DNA of 28,926 nt from a virus: the IMG/VR virus record IMGVR_UViG_3300029309_000238, positions 321-29,246 of that record; one strand, written 5' to 3'. The notes beneath the pieces were generated by a model, which had not been told where the DNA came from, made no database searches, and saw only the letters and a program-made list of their open reading frames with translations. Made by a program: the position numbers and the translations under genes. Position 1 is the stretch's first letter. The number at the start of each line of letters is the position of its first letter. Of the stretch, positions 23,410-28,907 are shown piece after piece.

Positions 23410-23717
23410 TATTTTATTTGTTTTCGCTGCTCTTCATTAACAGCTAATTCATAATCTCCTTTTGCAGTTTTCCAAGACAAATAAGTTAAAACCTTATACA
23501 ATTTTTCATCTTTTACACTTTGCATAGCATCTTTACCATCTCTTGTAAATACACCATCAAGTGATATGTCGTATAAGGTGTTGAGCCAACCAAATGGCTT
23601 CATAATCTTACTTGCCTTCGCTACTGCGATACTTTTTGTTCCGCCATTTCTGAAAAGGTTTTTATAACGCTTAGTGATGTTAAAGTTCGTTTGTTCAAAA
23701 AAAAACTGAACTCCCAA
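23409..23717 (-). CDS. Tail assembly chaperone, T-type extension made by -1 frameshift
   Basis: This frame overlaps the end of the preceding gene by 97 bases in the -1 frame and has no ATG until 23603; its apparent start at 23717 is a TTG inside the other gene. The likely expression route is slippage at T-TTT-TTT (23705-23699), giving a 285-residue fusion of 189 residues from the first frame and 96 from this one, like lambda gpG/gpGT. The product part contains KRYKNLFRNGG, KIMKPFGWLNTLYDISLDGVFTRDGKDAM and a Lys/Glu-rich end. A 64-residue product from 23603 alone is the alternative. Confidence 0.6.
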   Translation of the reverse strand: MGVQFFFEQTNFNITKRYKNLFRNGGTKSIAVAKASKIMKPFGWLNTLYDISLDGVFTRDGKDAMQSVKDEKLYKVLTYLSWKTAKGDYELAVNEEQRKQIK

Positions 23718-24265
23718 ACGATGTCCATTGTTAACTTGCGAAATTTTTTCGTCTTTTCTTCAATATTGTCAAGGTCAACCTCTTCATCAACTTGTTTACA
23801 CAAAATTGCCATTTGTTCGGGTAAAATATCAAATCTACCGTTTTTTAGGTATTGTGTGTTCATTTCAAGCTGTTGACTCTCTATATAGTCGCCAAATGTT
23901 CCTGTTCTAAGAAAATCCATTGGAAAATAGTAAATATCACCTTCAAACTCAAAATAATCTATTCCTTCGGGTTTGTACTCTTCCATTATTTCATTTAAAC
24001 ACTCAATGACTGCTGTAACATTAGTCATTGGAACATTTAACATTATTTCTTCACTAATTCCCGTCATATAGATGAATAATTCCTTATACATCTTATTTTC
24101 TTGCATAGCGTGATATTTTGATAAATCATTTTCGCTATTTTCTTCTTCTTCTGTAACCTGATACTTTTTTATAATATGATACAAGCCGCAGTAATAATCA
24201 ACGGTCATTTCTTCCCATTTGTTAGGAATGTTGTACTCTTTATTGTTAATCTCTATATTTAACAT
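23621..24265 (-). CDS. Tail assembly chaperone, G-type
   Basis: This is a 214-residue acidic helical protein. The start LNIEINNKEYNIPNKWEEMTVDYYCGLYHII is typical of proteins I know from this place in Bacteroidetes phages, and the remainder is helical and Glu-rich. The evidence for a chaperone is mainly structural: a downstream frame overlaps it in the -1 register, with a canonical T-TTT-TTT slippery site 25 codons before the stop. That is the hallmark of tail assembly chaperone pairs that load the tape measure. It is in the tail module, although separated from the tape measure by five genes. It starts within the end of the 130-residue gene upstream. Confidence 0.6.
   Translation of the reverse strand: MLNIEINNKEYNIPNKWEEMTVDYYCGLYHIIKKYQVTEEEENSENDLSKYHAMQENKMYKELFIYMTGISEEIMLNVPMTNVTAVIECLNEIMEEYKPEGIDYFEFEGDIYYFPMDFLRTGTFGDYIESQQLEMNTQYLKNGRFDILPEQMAILCKQVDEEVDLDNIEEKTKKFRKLTMDIVWEFSFFLNKRTLTSLSVIKTFSEMAEQKVSQ
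23699..23705 (-). other. Slippery heptamer for -1 programmed frameshift
   Basis: On the minus strand the frame reads AGT TTT TTT TTG, so T-TTT-TTT fits X-XXY-YYZ in register. A nine-T run covers 23705-23697. Slippage joins the 24265-23621 frame to the 23717-23409 frame. No strong downstream stem-loop is obvious; a weak AACG/CGTT pairing lies about ten bases on. Confidence 0.6.
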
Positions 24266-24651
24266 TTTTGCATTGATTTTATTTCTTTTTCATCTTTCAT
24301 TAGGTCAGATAAATTTCCAACAACATCCATTGTAGAGCTGTATGCGTTTCTTACGCACTTTTCTATAATTCTGTCGTTTTCTTTGTTTCTTAACCCTGCA
24401 AAAAAGCCTAAAGCTGTAAACATTGTTAAATTAGGGATTGTAAACATCCATTCCTCAACATTTTCATTATTTAAGCCTATTCCAACAAAATCATCGTGAT
24501 ACATTAAAATATCTTCAAGTAATTCTTGAAAATCTTGATATTTACCATCATCAGCATTTTCAGTAGCAATATACACCTGTTTTTGTATGTAAATTATGTA
24601 TTTTGTTACTAAATCTTCGTGTTTTGCGTTTATATGCTTAAACTCTTTCAT
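24259..24651 (-). CDS. Hypothetical protein, 130 aa, first gene of the tail operon
   Basis: This is a helical, acidic protein not recognised: YIIYIQKQVYIATENADDGKYQDFQELLEDILMYHDDF, then VEEWMFTIPNLTMFTALGFFAGLRNKENDRIIEKCVRNAYSS and an acidic tail. The segment FTIPNLTMFTALGFFAGL is hydrophobic but too interrupted to call a membrane helix. It has its own promoter, with the -7 box five bases before ATG, and opens the operon that continues with the tail assembly chaperone (overlap seven bases). A virion or tail assembly role follows from position only. Confidence 0.55.
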   Translation of the reverse strand: MKEFKHINAKHEDLVTKYIIYIQKQVYIATENADDGKYQDFQELLEDILMYHDDFVGIGLNNENVEEWMFTIPNLTMFTALGFFAGLRNKENDRIIEKCVRNAYSSTMDVVGNLSDLMKDEKEIKSMQKC

Positions 24652-24656
24652 TTTTG

Positions 24657-24690
24657 CAAAATTAATTATTATATTATTTTATCTGTCGCA
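24657..24690 (-). promoter_or_regulatory. Leaderless-type promoter of the tail operon (TGCGA subclass)
   Basis: TAATTTTG (24664-24657), perfect TAnnTTTG, is followed by CAAAA and the ATG. TGCGA (24690-24686) lies 21 bases upstream as in the protease promoter. It overlaps the small hairpin GCAC-AAAAA-GTGC (24700-24688). No TTTG sits at -33. Confidence 0.6.
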
Positions 24691-24722
24691 CTTTTTGTGC
24701 AAATTTCAATTTTATAGGTTGT

Positions 24723-26150
24723 TTAGCCAAAAAATACTATTTTTTTGCCCTTAAAGTGCTGATTTAGTGCCATAACAAGGCAATCAACCATATCATCGTG
24801 CCTAGAAGCAGGAAATTGTTGACATTGCATCAAAAACTCCTCATTCCAAGCACCTTTTAGTAATGTTACTCTACCTGTTTCAAGTGTTGGACTTACATCT
24901 TGCACTCTTGCCACCTTATCTTTTGTTGGCGGCTTATCTTCTTTTACATTTAGTCCCGTTTCTCTTATTAGTGTTTGCACAATAGACTTACCACTTGCCT
25001 TTGGCTCTACATATATTTTAGATTGTGTGCTGTATCCATTTTTTTCTACAAACTTAATTATGTGTTTGATAAGGTCAGGAAACTCCAATCTTACGTTCTG
25101 TACTGATATTATTTGCCAAGTATTTTCTGCAAAGACATATGCTAATAGTGCTGAGGGGTCATTTTTCTCACTTGCGGTGTATGCGGGGTCTATTATAAAA
25201 TTGACTACTCCTTCTTTTTGTGTTTCATCAACCTTAAACCAAGATTTCTTTATCATACCGCTATTTGCAGGTGTTGGTCGTTGCTGTAGCTGACCTGCGT
25301 AGCCATAACTGCCTAAAGCTGATTTATAGTCATCCAACACCTCTTGAGAAAATCTTTCTTTCCAAAACAGACCATCTTGATATTTATCAGCCAAGTGTGA
25401 AGGCTTCAGGTCGCTAGATAGTTCAGCAGGAATACATATGTGTCTATGCTTGTCGGGTGAGTTGAACAATAAGTAACCACTAAGGTCATCTTCATGTACT
25501 CTTTGCATAATAATTATTCTAACTCCCGTTGTTGGATTGTTAAGTCGTGAATATAATGTTGACTTATACCATTCGTTAGCATTTTCTCTTTCTATTTGCG
25601 AAGCAGCATTTTTTGGTGATGTGGGGTCATCGACTAGAATTATATCGCCACCCTGTCCTGTAACAGAACCGCCAACTGATGTTGCTCTTCTTGAACCTAA
25701 AAAATTATTTTCGTATCTAGCTTTTAGGTTTTGGTCTTTTTTAATTTGGAATGTTTCTCCCCAATGCTTTTGATACCATTCGCTATTTACAATATCTCTT
25801 GACTTGGTTGCGTGTTCGATACTAATGTCGGATGAGTATGATGCTGTGATAAACCTCATCTTGGGGTATACTGCCCAACACCAAGCGGGGAACAATACTG
25901 TAACAAGTAATGACTTACTGCTACGAAAAGGAATATTAATAATTATATCTTTATTCTTTGGCTTATTGTCTTTAATCCTTTCGGCTTCCCCTTGTAGTAT
26001 ATCGCAAAGGTATTTGTGATGGAAGTTTACTGATATTGGAACAGAGGGTTCAGCAATCTCAAAGGCTCTGATAAAAAACTCATAAAATGATTTCTCACAT
26101 ATGGCTTTCTCCATTGCCTGAAGCAACTGCTTTTTCTGTTGTTTATCCAT
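24723..26150 (-). CDS. Terminase large subunit
   Basis: This is a 475-residue protein with all the blocks of a phage packaging motor. The ATPase has Walker A PFRSSKS (74-80), the adjoining ITASYSSDIS (101-110) and Walker B IILVDD (170-175). The RNase-H-like nuclease has D321 in IDPAYT, E382 in VEPKASG and D452/D453 in HDDMVD, the usual three acidic sites. It cuts concatemers and pumps DNA into the prohead via the portal. Walker A has Ser where most have Gly before the Lys (PxRxGKS), a modest deviation. Its ATG overlaps the stop of the small subunit gene by eight bases. Confidence 0.92.
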   Translation of the reverse strand: MDKQQKKQLLQAMEKAICEKSFYEFFIRAFEIAEPSVPISVNFHHKYLCDILQGEAERIKDNKPKNKDIIINIPFRSSKSLLVTVLFPAWCWAVYPKMRFITASYSSDISIEHATKSRDIVNSEWYQKHWGETFQIKKDQNLKARYENNFLGSRRATSVGGSVTGQGGDIILVDDPTSPKNAASQIERENANEWYKSTLYSRLNNPTTGVRIIIMQRVHEDDLSGYLLFNSPDKHRHICIPAELSSDLKPSHLADKYQDGLFWKERFSQEVLDDYKSALGSYGYAGQLQQRPTPANSGMIKKSWFKVDETQKEGVVNFIIDPAYTASEKNDPSALLAYVFAENTWQIISVQNVRLEFPDLIKHIIKFVEKNGYSTQSKIYVEPKASGKSIVQTLIRETGLNVKEDKPPTKDKVARVQDVSPTLETGRVTLLKGAWNEEFLMQCQQFPASRHDDMVDCLVMALNQHFKGKKIVFFG

Positions 26151-26553
26151 CTATCTCAATATAGTCTGCTAAGTCATCATCATCATCAACATCTCTTTCA
26201 AGATTTTCCATTTTAGCTTTTAGCTCATCTAAGCTAACATTGTCATCTAGCTTAATCTCAATCTTTCTACTATTCTCTGACTTAATTTCCGTTGACTGCA
26301 ATTTGGGCATTGCATAGTTTAGAAGTTTAGCGATTGCATTAATGTATGCTTCAGGATTTTTTGCCGATAGCTTTTCAAGGGCATCCATAATATTAACTTC
26401 CTGCCCACTAAGTGCGTTGGCAAGTATCTCTCTTGTTATCTTTGTGTTCTTTGAAATGCTACCCTTTCTTCTACCCGTTCCGTTATGATGACCAAATGTT
26501 CTTTTGGGTGTGTAGCTTTCGGGATTAGGTAAACCTTCTTTATCCTCACTCAT
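26143..26553 (-). CDS. Terminase small subunit (putative)
   Basis: This is a 136-residue protein. The N-terminus has TGRRKGSISKNTKITREILANALSG, the basic G(R)RKGS.N..T start seen in many small terminase or DUF5681-like proteins, followed by helices (IMDALEKLSAKNPEAYINAIAKLLNYAMPKLQS) and an acidic tail ending in DVDDDDDLADYIEIDG. It would recognise the packaging site and load the large subunit. It immediately precedes the large subunit gene with overlapping ends. It has its own leaderless-type promoter, and the repeat-rich 515-base region upstream is a candidate for its target. The call rests mainly on context and N-terminal pattern. Confidence 0.65.
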   Translation of the reverse strand: MSEDKEGLPNPESYTPKRTFGHHNGTGRRKGSISKNTKITREILANALSGQEVNIMDALEKLSAKNPEAYINAIAKLLNYAMPKLQSTEIKSENSRKIEIKLDDNVSLDELKAKMENLERDVDDDDDLADYIEIDG

Positions 26554-26557
26554 AACA

Positions 26558-26589
26558 CAAAACTAAATAAAATAACAATAATATACAAA
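26558..26589 (-). promoter_or_regulatory. Leaderless-type promoter of the terminase operon
   Basis: TTTG (26589-26586), 20 bases, TAGTTTTG (26565-26558), then TGTT and the ATG. This is a perfect match to both consensus boxes. The hairpin repeat copy B ends six bases upstream of the -33 box, close enough to affect polymerase binding. Confidence 0.75.
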
Positions 26590-26595
26590 TAGCTT

Positions 26596-26645
26596 TATCT
26601 TTAGCTTTATTATGTAGGGTACAGCATACCCTTCACATACCCTTA
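26596..26645 (-). repeat. 50-base hairpin repeat, copy B
   Basis: It aligns without gaps to 3443-3492, about 40 of 50 bases identical: TAAGGGT, AAGGGTA, a five-base loop, TACCCT, then ATAATAAAGCTAAAGATA. The stem (26616-26632) is a perfect six pairs. No T-run follows. It lies just upstream of the terminase -33 box, which suggests an operator rather than a terminator. Confidence 0.6.
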
Positions 26646-26646
26646 G

Positions 26647-26878
26647 TTATAAAATAGACTTTTAAAATTTTTTATAATTTTTTTTGACCCCCATTTTTGA
26701 TTTTATATATACATTTTACCTTTTTTCGTAATACTATTGCGAAAGATTGTGTTTTTATTTTACTAACTTGCGAACTTTCCTAGCAACGCTGATTAAACGT
26801 ATCCCAAAAACAACATATTGATTAGTAATTATAATACTAAAAATAATATCATCTAATTATAAAATTGACTTTAAAATT
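26647..26878. repeat. Pair of imperfect direct repeats
   Basis: 26647-26669 and 26857-26878 share TTATAAAATwGACTTT(T)AAAATT on the plus strand, differing by one base and one T. They frame most of the non-coding region, 210 bases apart. In such AT-rich DNA a chance origin is not excluded. Confidence 0.45.
26724..26744. promoter_or_regulatory. Inverted repeat, possible protein-binding site
   Basis: Two ten-base arms, TTTCGTAATA and TATTGCGAAA, flank a single C; nine of ten positions pair. An extra TTGCGAA half-site lies at 26768-26774. The dyad symmetry suits a dimeric DNA-binding protein. No product is assigned. Confidence 0.4.
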
Positions 26879-26912
26879 GTTGTGCTAATATAGATGTGCA
26901 TAAGTAACCCCG

Positions 26913-26927
26913 CGTCATATATTGACG
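26913..26927. promoter_or_regulatory. Inverted repeat CGTCA/TGACG
   Basis: CGTCA, five bases, TGACG: perfect arms in a GC-richer patch of the AT-rich region. It is too short for a terminator and has no T-run, so a binding site is more likely. Chance is possible. Confidence 0.3.
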
Positions 26928-26995
26928 GTATTATAAAAAAAAGCTATTTTTTAACACAATAACATGTATTTTTTTAACTTTTTGCAGGTAATTAT

Positions 26996-27039
26996 AAAAA
27001 AAAAGGTGTAAAAATTGGCAATTTGCCGACCTCTACACC
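26996..27039 (-). terminator. Rho-independent terminator of the 28.8-27.1 kb operon
   Basis: On the minus strand GGTGTA and TACACC close a hairpin that holds an inner GGCAA/TTGCC stem, and the outer stem is followed at once by nine T. It lies 30 bases after the stop of the 35-residue gene. This is the strongest terminator in the window. Confidence 0.85.
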
Positions 27040-27068
27040 ATTAAAAAAGTCTTTTAAATACTTAAATC

Positions 27069-27176
27069 TTAGCCAAAAAGGTATTTAATTACCTTGTCAA
27101 TAAGCAAAAGAATTGACCCCAAAAAGATAACAAACGCGCTTAGAGTGTTATCTTCTAGCCTTTTTTTATTACTCAT
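27069..27176 (-). CDS. 35-aa single-TM peptide
   Basis: This short frame starts at an ATG inside the last codons of the 27169-27387 gene and ends just before the terminator. It reads as a basic N-terminus (MSNKKRLEDN), one hydrophobic stretch (LSAFVIFLGSILLLIDKVIKYLF) and a final Gly. It is a typical small membrane peptide, unnamed. Coupling to the upstream gene and the terminator directly after it support that it is a real final cistron. It might act in superinfection exclusion or membrane targeting, but the sequence does not say so. Confidence 0.5.
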   Translation of the reverse strand: MSNKKRLEDNTLSAFVIFLGSILLLIDKVIKYLFG

Positions 27177-27387
27177 AGCCTTGCACATTTATTCCGTTAA
27201 ATAATATCTTAAAAAGCTCGTTTTCTGCTTCTGTCAACTCTTTGTTGTATAGCCTTTCTTTAGTCTTTAAAATAGCCTTAAAATAGGCTTGGTTTTTATC
27301 CTGTAAGTAATTTATATAATTTTGCGCCTCTTGTGGTAGGTCGTCAAATATTATTTCTATTTCTTGTTTTAGTTCTTTAATTTTCAT
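27169..27387 (-). CDS. Hypothetical helical protein, 72 aa
   Basis: A small charged helical protein, not recognised: MKIKELKQEIEIIFDDLPQEAQNYINYLQDKNQAYFKAILKTKERLYNKELTEAENELFKILFNG. The heptad-like pattern suggests a helical bundle or coiled coil. It starts three bases after the stop of the DUF7178-like gene and overlaps the start of the 35-residue membrane peptide, so the three are coupled. No enzyme motif. Confidence 0.5.
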   Translation of the reverse strand: MKIKELKQEIEIIFDDLPQEAQNYINYLQDKNQAYFKAILKTKERLYNKELTEAENELFKILFNGINVQGYE

Positions 27388-27390
27388 TTT

Positions 27391-27996
27391 TTAAGATTTT
27401 AAGTTATTAATATTATTTTGCACACTTAGCCAAATTATAGCCTGATATTCAAACCCCTTTAATCCTAGCTTTTCAGCTTTTTTAATTGTAAGTTCTTTTA
27501 TCTGCTTGTATGCTAGTTTCCCTATTTGAGTATTGCCGATGCTTTTAAATTGCTTTAAACAGCCTCTAATGTGCCAAATATCAATAGTTAAAGAAGATGG
27601 GTCTAAGTGGGCAATATTTCGCACAAAATTAAACGTTTTGGGGCTTTCTTCATTTATATATATATTTCCCTTAGCTAGTTCAAAAGCCTTGAATTTATTT
27701 TTATGAAAGGTACATACCTTTATATCTTCGGGGCTTTTGCCGTTCTTAATTGCTTCAAATACTTTTATAGTGTCTTTTAAGTTTTGCTTCCACTTATTGC
27801 GAGGACTTAAAGCAGAAACAACACTAGCAACTATTAACGGCGTTGTTTTATATTTCTTTGCCGTATCAATACAAAATTGATTTGCAAGTTTATACCATTG
27901 CCGACCCTCTTTAATATCTTCAGAGGTTGCAATATTAAAAAAGTAGTCTAAATTTTTACTAATCTTTTTTAACTCTGTTTTCGTTTGTTTTCTCAT
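27391..27996 (-). CDS. DUF7178-like phage protein
   Basis: This is a 201-residue helical protein. The blocks FCIDTAKKYKTTPLIVASVVSALSPRNKWKQNLKDT (41-76), VCTFHKNKFKAFELAKG (94-110), PKTFNFVRNI (119-128), SLTIDIWHIRG (135-145) and a C-terminal YKQIKELTIKKAEKLGLKGFEYQAIIWLS match a widespread phage family I know as DUF7178. Conserved D139 and H142 with a helical layout have suggested a relation to helix-hairpin-helix DNA glycosylases, which I cannot confirm here. A DNA-acting role is thus only possible. It sits in the promoter-proximal accessory operon, following the 117-residue gene by two bases. Confidence 0.6.
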   Translation of the reverse strand: MRKQTKTELKKISKNLDYFFNIATSEDIKEGRQWYKLANQFCIDTAKKYKTTPLIVASVVSALSPRNKWKQNLKDTIKVFEAIKNGKSPEDIKVCTFHKNKFKAFELAKGNIYINEESPKTFNFVRNIAHLDPSSLTIDIWHIRGCLKQFKSIGNTQIGKLAYKQIKELTIKKAEKLGLKGFEYQAIIWLSVQNNINNLKS

Positions 27997-27998
27997 AA

Positions 27999-28352
27999 TT
28001 AAAAAGTTTTGAAATATTTATTATTAAATTTTATCTTATTGCCTTGAAACGAATTATTGTAAACCATTAGCCCGTTATTGTCAATTTTAATTGGTATACA
28101 TTCTTGGTTGAATAATTCGCAAAGGTTCAAAGTCCATTCAATAAGATAATTAATAGATTTAAAGCTATTAAATTTTACTATTAATGTTGGCTCTATATTA
28201 TTTTTATAAGTGGCGTCAACCTCTTTAAAATCAATACAATTAAAATCATCATTGAAAATTTGTTTTATTCGTTCTATTGAATGGGGGTTATTGTTCAAAC
28301 CTACATTTAAAAAAACTTTCTTTGCGGTTGGGGTGTATGTTGATAGGGGCAT
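27999..28352 (-). CDS. Hypothetical protein, 117 aa
   Basis: Not recognised. This 117-residue protein has mixed alpha/beta patterns: KKVFLNVGLNNNPHSIERIKQIFNDDF, IEPTLIVKFNSFKSINYLIEWTLNLCELFNQECIPIKIDNNGLMVYNN. The T-L-I-V-K-F strand followed by a helix and then C-I-P-I-K-I strand looks like a small ferredoxin-like or nucleotide-interacting fold, but this is loose. Similar small proteins neighbour DUF7178 genes in other phages as far as I recall. The start is two bases after the 32-residue peptide gene. Confidence 0.5.
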   Translation of the reverse strand: MPLSTYTPTAKKVFLNVGLNNNPHSIERIKQIFNDDFNCIDFKEVDATYKNNIEPTLIVKFNSFKSINYLIEWTLNLCELFNQECIPIKIDNNGLMVYNNSFQGNKIKFNNKYFKTF

Positions 28353-28354
28353 GA

Positions 28355-28453
28355 TTATAAGTTTATTAAGTTAGTAATTATTAATATTAATACTATTATT
28401 TTCCATAAGTGAAAAATAAAATTATCTAATGTAAAATTTTTCTTTTGTTTCAT
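28355..28453 (-). CDS. 32-aa single-TM peptide
   Basis: This short frame starts at ATG 28453 with a basic N-terminus (MKQKKNFTLDNF) and one hydrophobic stretch (FHLWKIIVLILIITNLINL). It ends with TAA two bases before the next ATG. Nineteen bases before the start is the sequence ACCCAACAAAACAAA, also found before the first gene of the operon. The shared leader and tight junction to the following gene favour translation. Function unknown; it is one of two membrane peptides in this operon. Confidence 0.45.
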   Translation of the reverse strand: MKQKKNFTLDNFIFHLWKIIVLILIITNLINL

Positions 28454-28472
28454 AATATATAAGTTTAATTAG

Positions 28473-28784
28473 TTTGTTTTGTTGGGTTTTTATTTATTAT
28501 CCTTTTAGTATAGATATTAGTTCATTAGTCATATCATCAGTAAAATGACGAAAACAAAATGTTGTATCACATGCTATAAAACTTTTAAATATTTTTTTAG
28601 CTTTTTTTAATCTCTTATTTGTTTTTGTTCTTTCTAGTTTTGTGAACTCCATTGTAAATGGAGACAATATAGCTATTTCACTTGTATCGAATGTACCTAT
28701 ACTTACTAGGTGATTTCCTGCACTTATTAAAGTACCTTTTTTAAAATTTGTCATTGTATTATTTTTTAATTTGTTTTGTTGGGT
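28473..28784 (-). repeat. Duplicated 15-base mRNA leader element
   Basis: ACCCAACAAAACAAA occurs exactly at 28784-28770, 15 bases before the ATG at 28754, and at 28487-28473, 19 bases before the ATG at 28453. The first copy lies at the expected 5' end of the transcript. It may help ribosome binding in this host or be a protein or RNA target site. Confidence 0.6.
28497..28754 (-). CDS. Hypothetical protein, 85 aa, first gene of the accessory operon
   Basis: Not recognised. It has a beta-rich N-terminal half (FKKGTLISAGNHLVSIGTFDTSEIAILSPFTMEF), then a basic helix (KLERTKTNKRLKKAKKIFKSF) and CDTTFCFRHFTDDMTNELISILKG. I used the ATG at 28754 rather than the frame opening at 28838, because the -7 promoter box lies between them and the shared 15-base leader precedes this ATG. 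No enzyme signature is visible. It is followed after 43 bases by the 32-residue peptide gene. Confidence 0.5.
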   Translation of the reverse strand: MTNFKKGTLISAGNHLVSIGTFDTSEIAILSPFTMEFTKLERTKTNKRLKKAKKIFKSFIACDTTFCFRHFTDDMTNELISILKG

Positions 28785-28792
28785 CAAATATA
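28785..28792 (-). promoter_or_regulatory. Probable -7 element of the accessory operon promoter
   Basis: TATATTTG is a perfect TAnnTTTG and lies at once before the duplicated leader element. There is no TTTG at the usual 19-20 bases upstream; the nearest is 15 bases away. The ATG is 30 bases downstream. Confidence 0.45.
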
Positions 28793-28886
28793 TAAAAAAA
28801 TTTAATACAAAATAAAATAATTTTACCCCATACAACAAAAATAATTAATAAACAAGTAAAAAGTAAAAAAATATTGATTTGATAGG

Positions 28887-28907
28887 TTAGTGTGCAAACG
28901 ACACTAA
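28887..28907. other. Hairpin at the window edge with G-rich flank
   Basis: TTAGTGT and ACACTAA are perfect seven-base arms around GCAAACG. On the plus strand it is followed by GGAGGGGAGGGG. It may be the terminator of a gene outside the window, as a T-run appears about 17 bases downstream on the minus strand, or a binding site. No gene is seen in 28755-28926. Confidence 0.4.

Larger units (their letters stand above)
26554..27068. other. 515-base AT-rich intergenic region before the terminase genes
   Basis: No convincing gene is seen on either strand. Contents in reading order: terminator (27039-27005 with T-run to 26996), an inverted repeat CGTCA/TGACG (26927-26913), direct repeats (26878-26857 and 26669-26647), TTGCGAA sites (26774-26768 and within 26744-26724), hairpin repeat copy B and the terminase promoter. 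Such a region beside the small terminase gene is a natural place for a packaging site, origin or regulatory hub; which one is not shown. Confidence 0.6.

Noticed and set aside
26646-26995. tRNA or small RNA gene in the intergenic region
   Set aside because: No cloverleaf, T-loop GTTC-type sequence or GC-rich stem set is found; only short repeats are visible.
28755-28838. Longer N-terminus of the first gene (start at 28838)
   Set aside because: The extra hydrophobic residues are encoded by the promoter region itself; the ATG at 28754 follows the shared leader.
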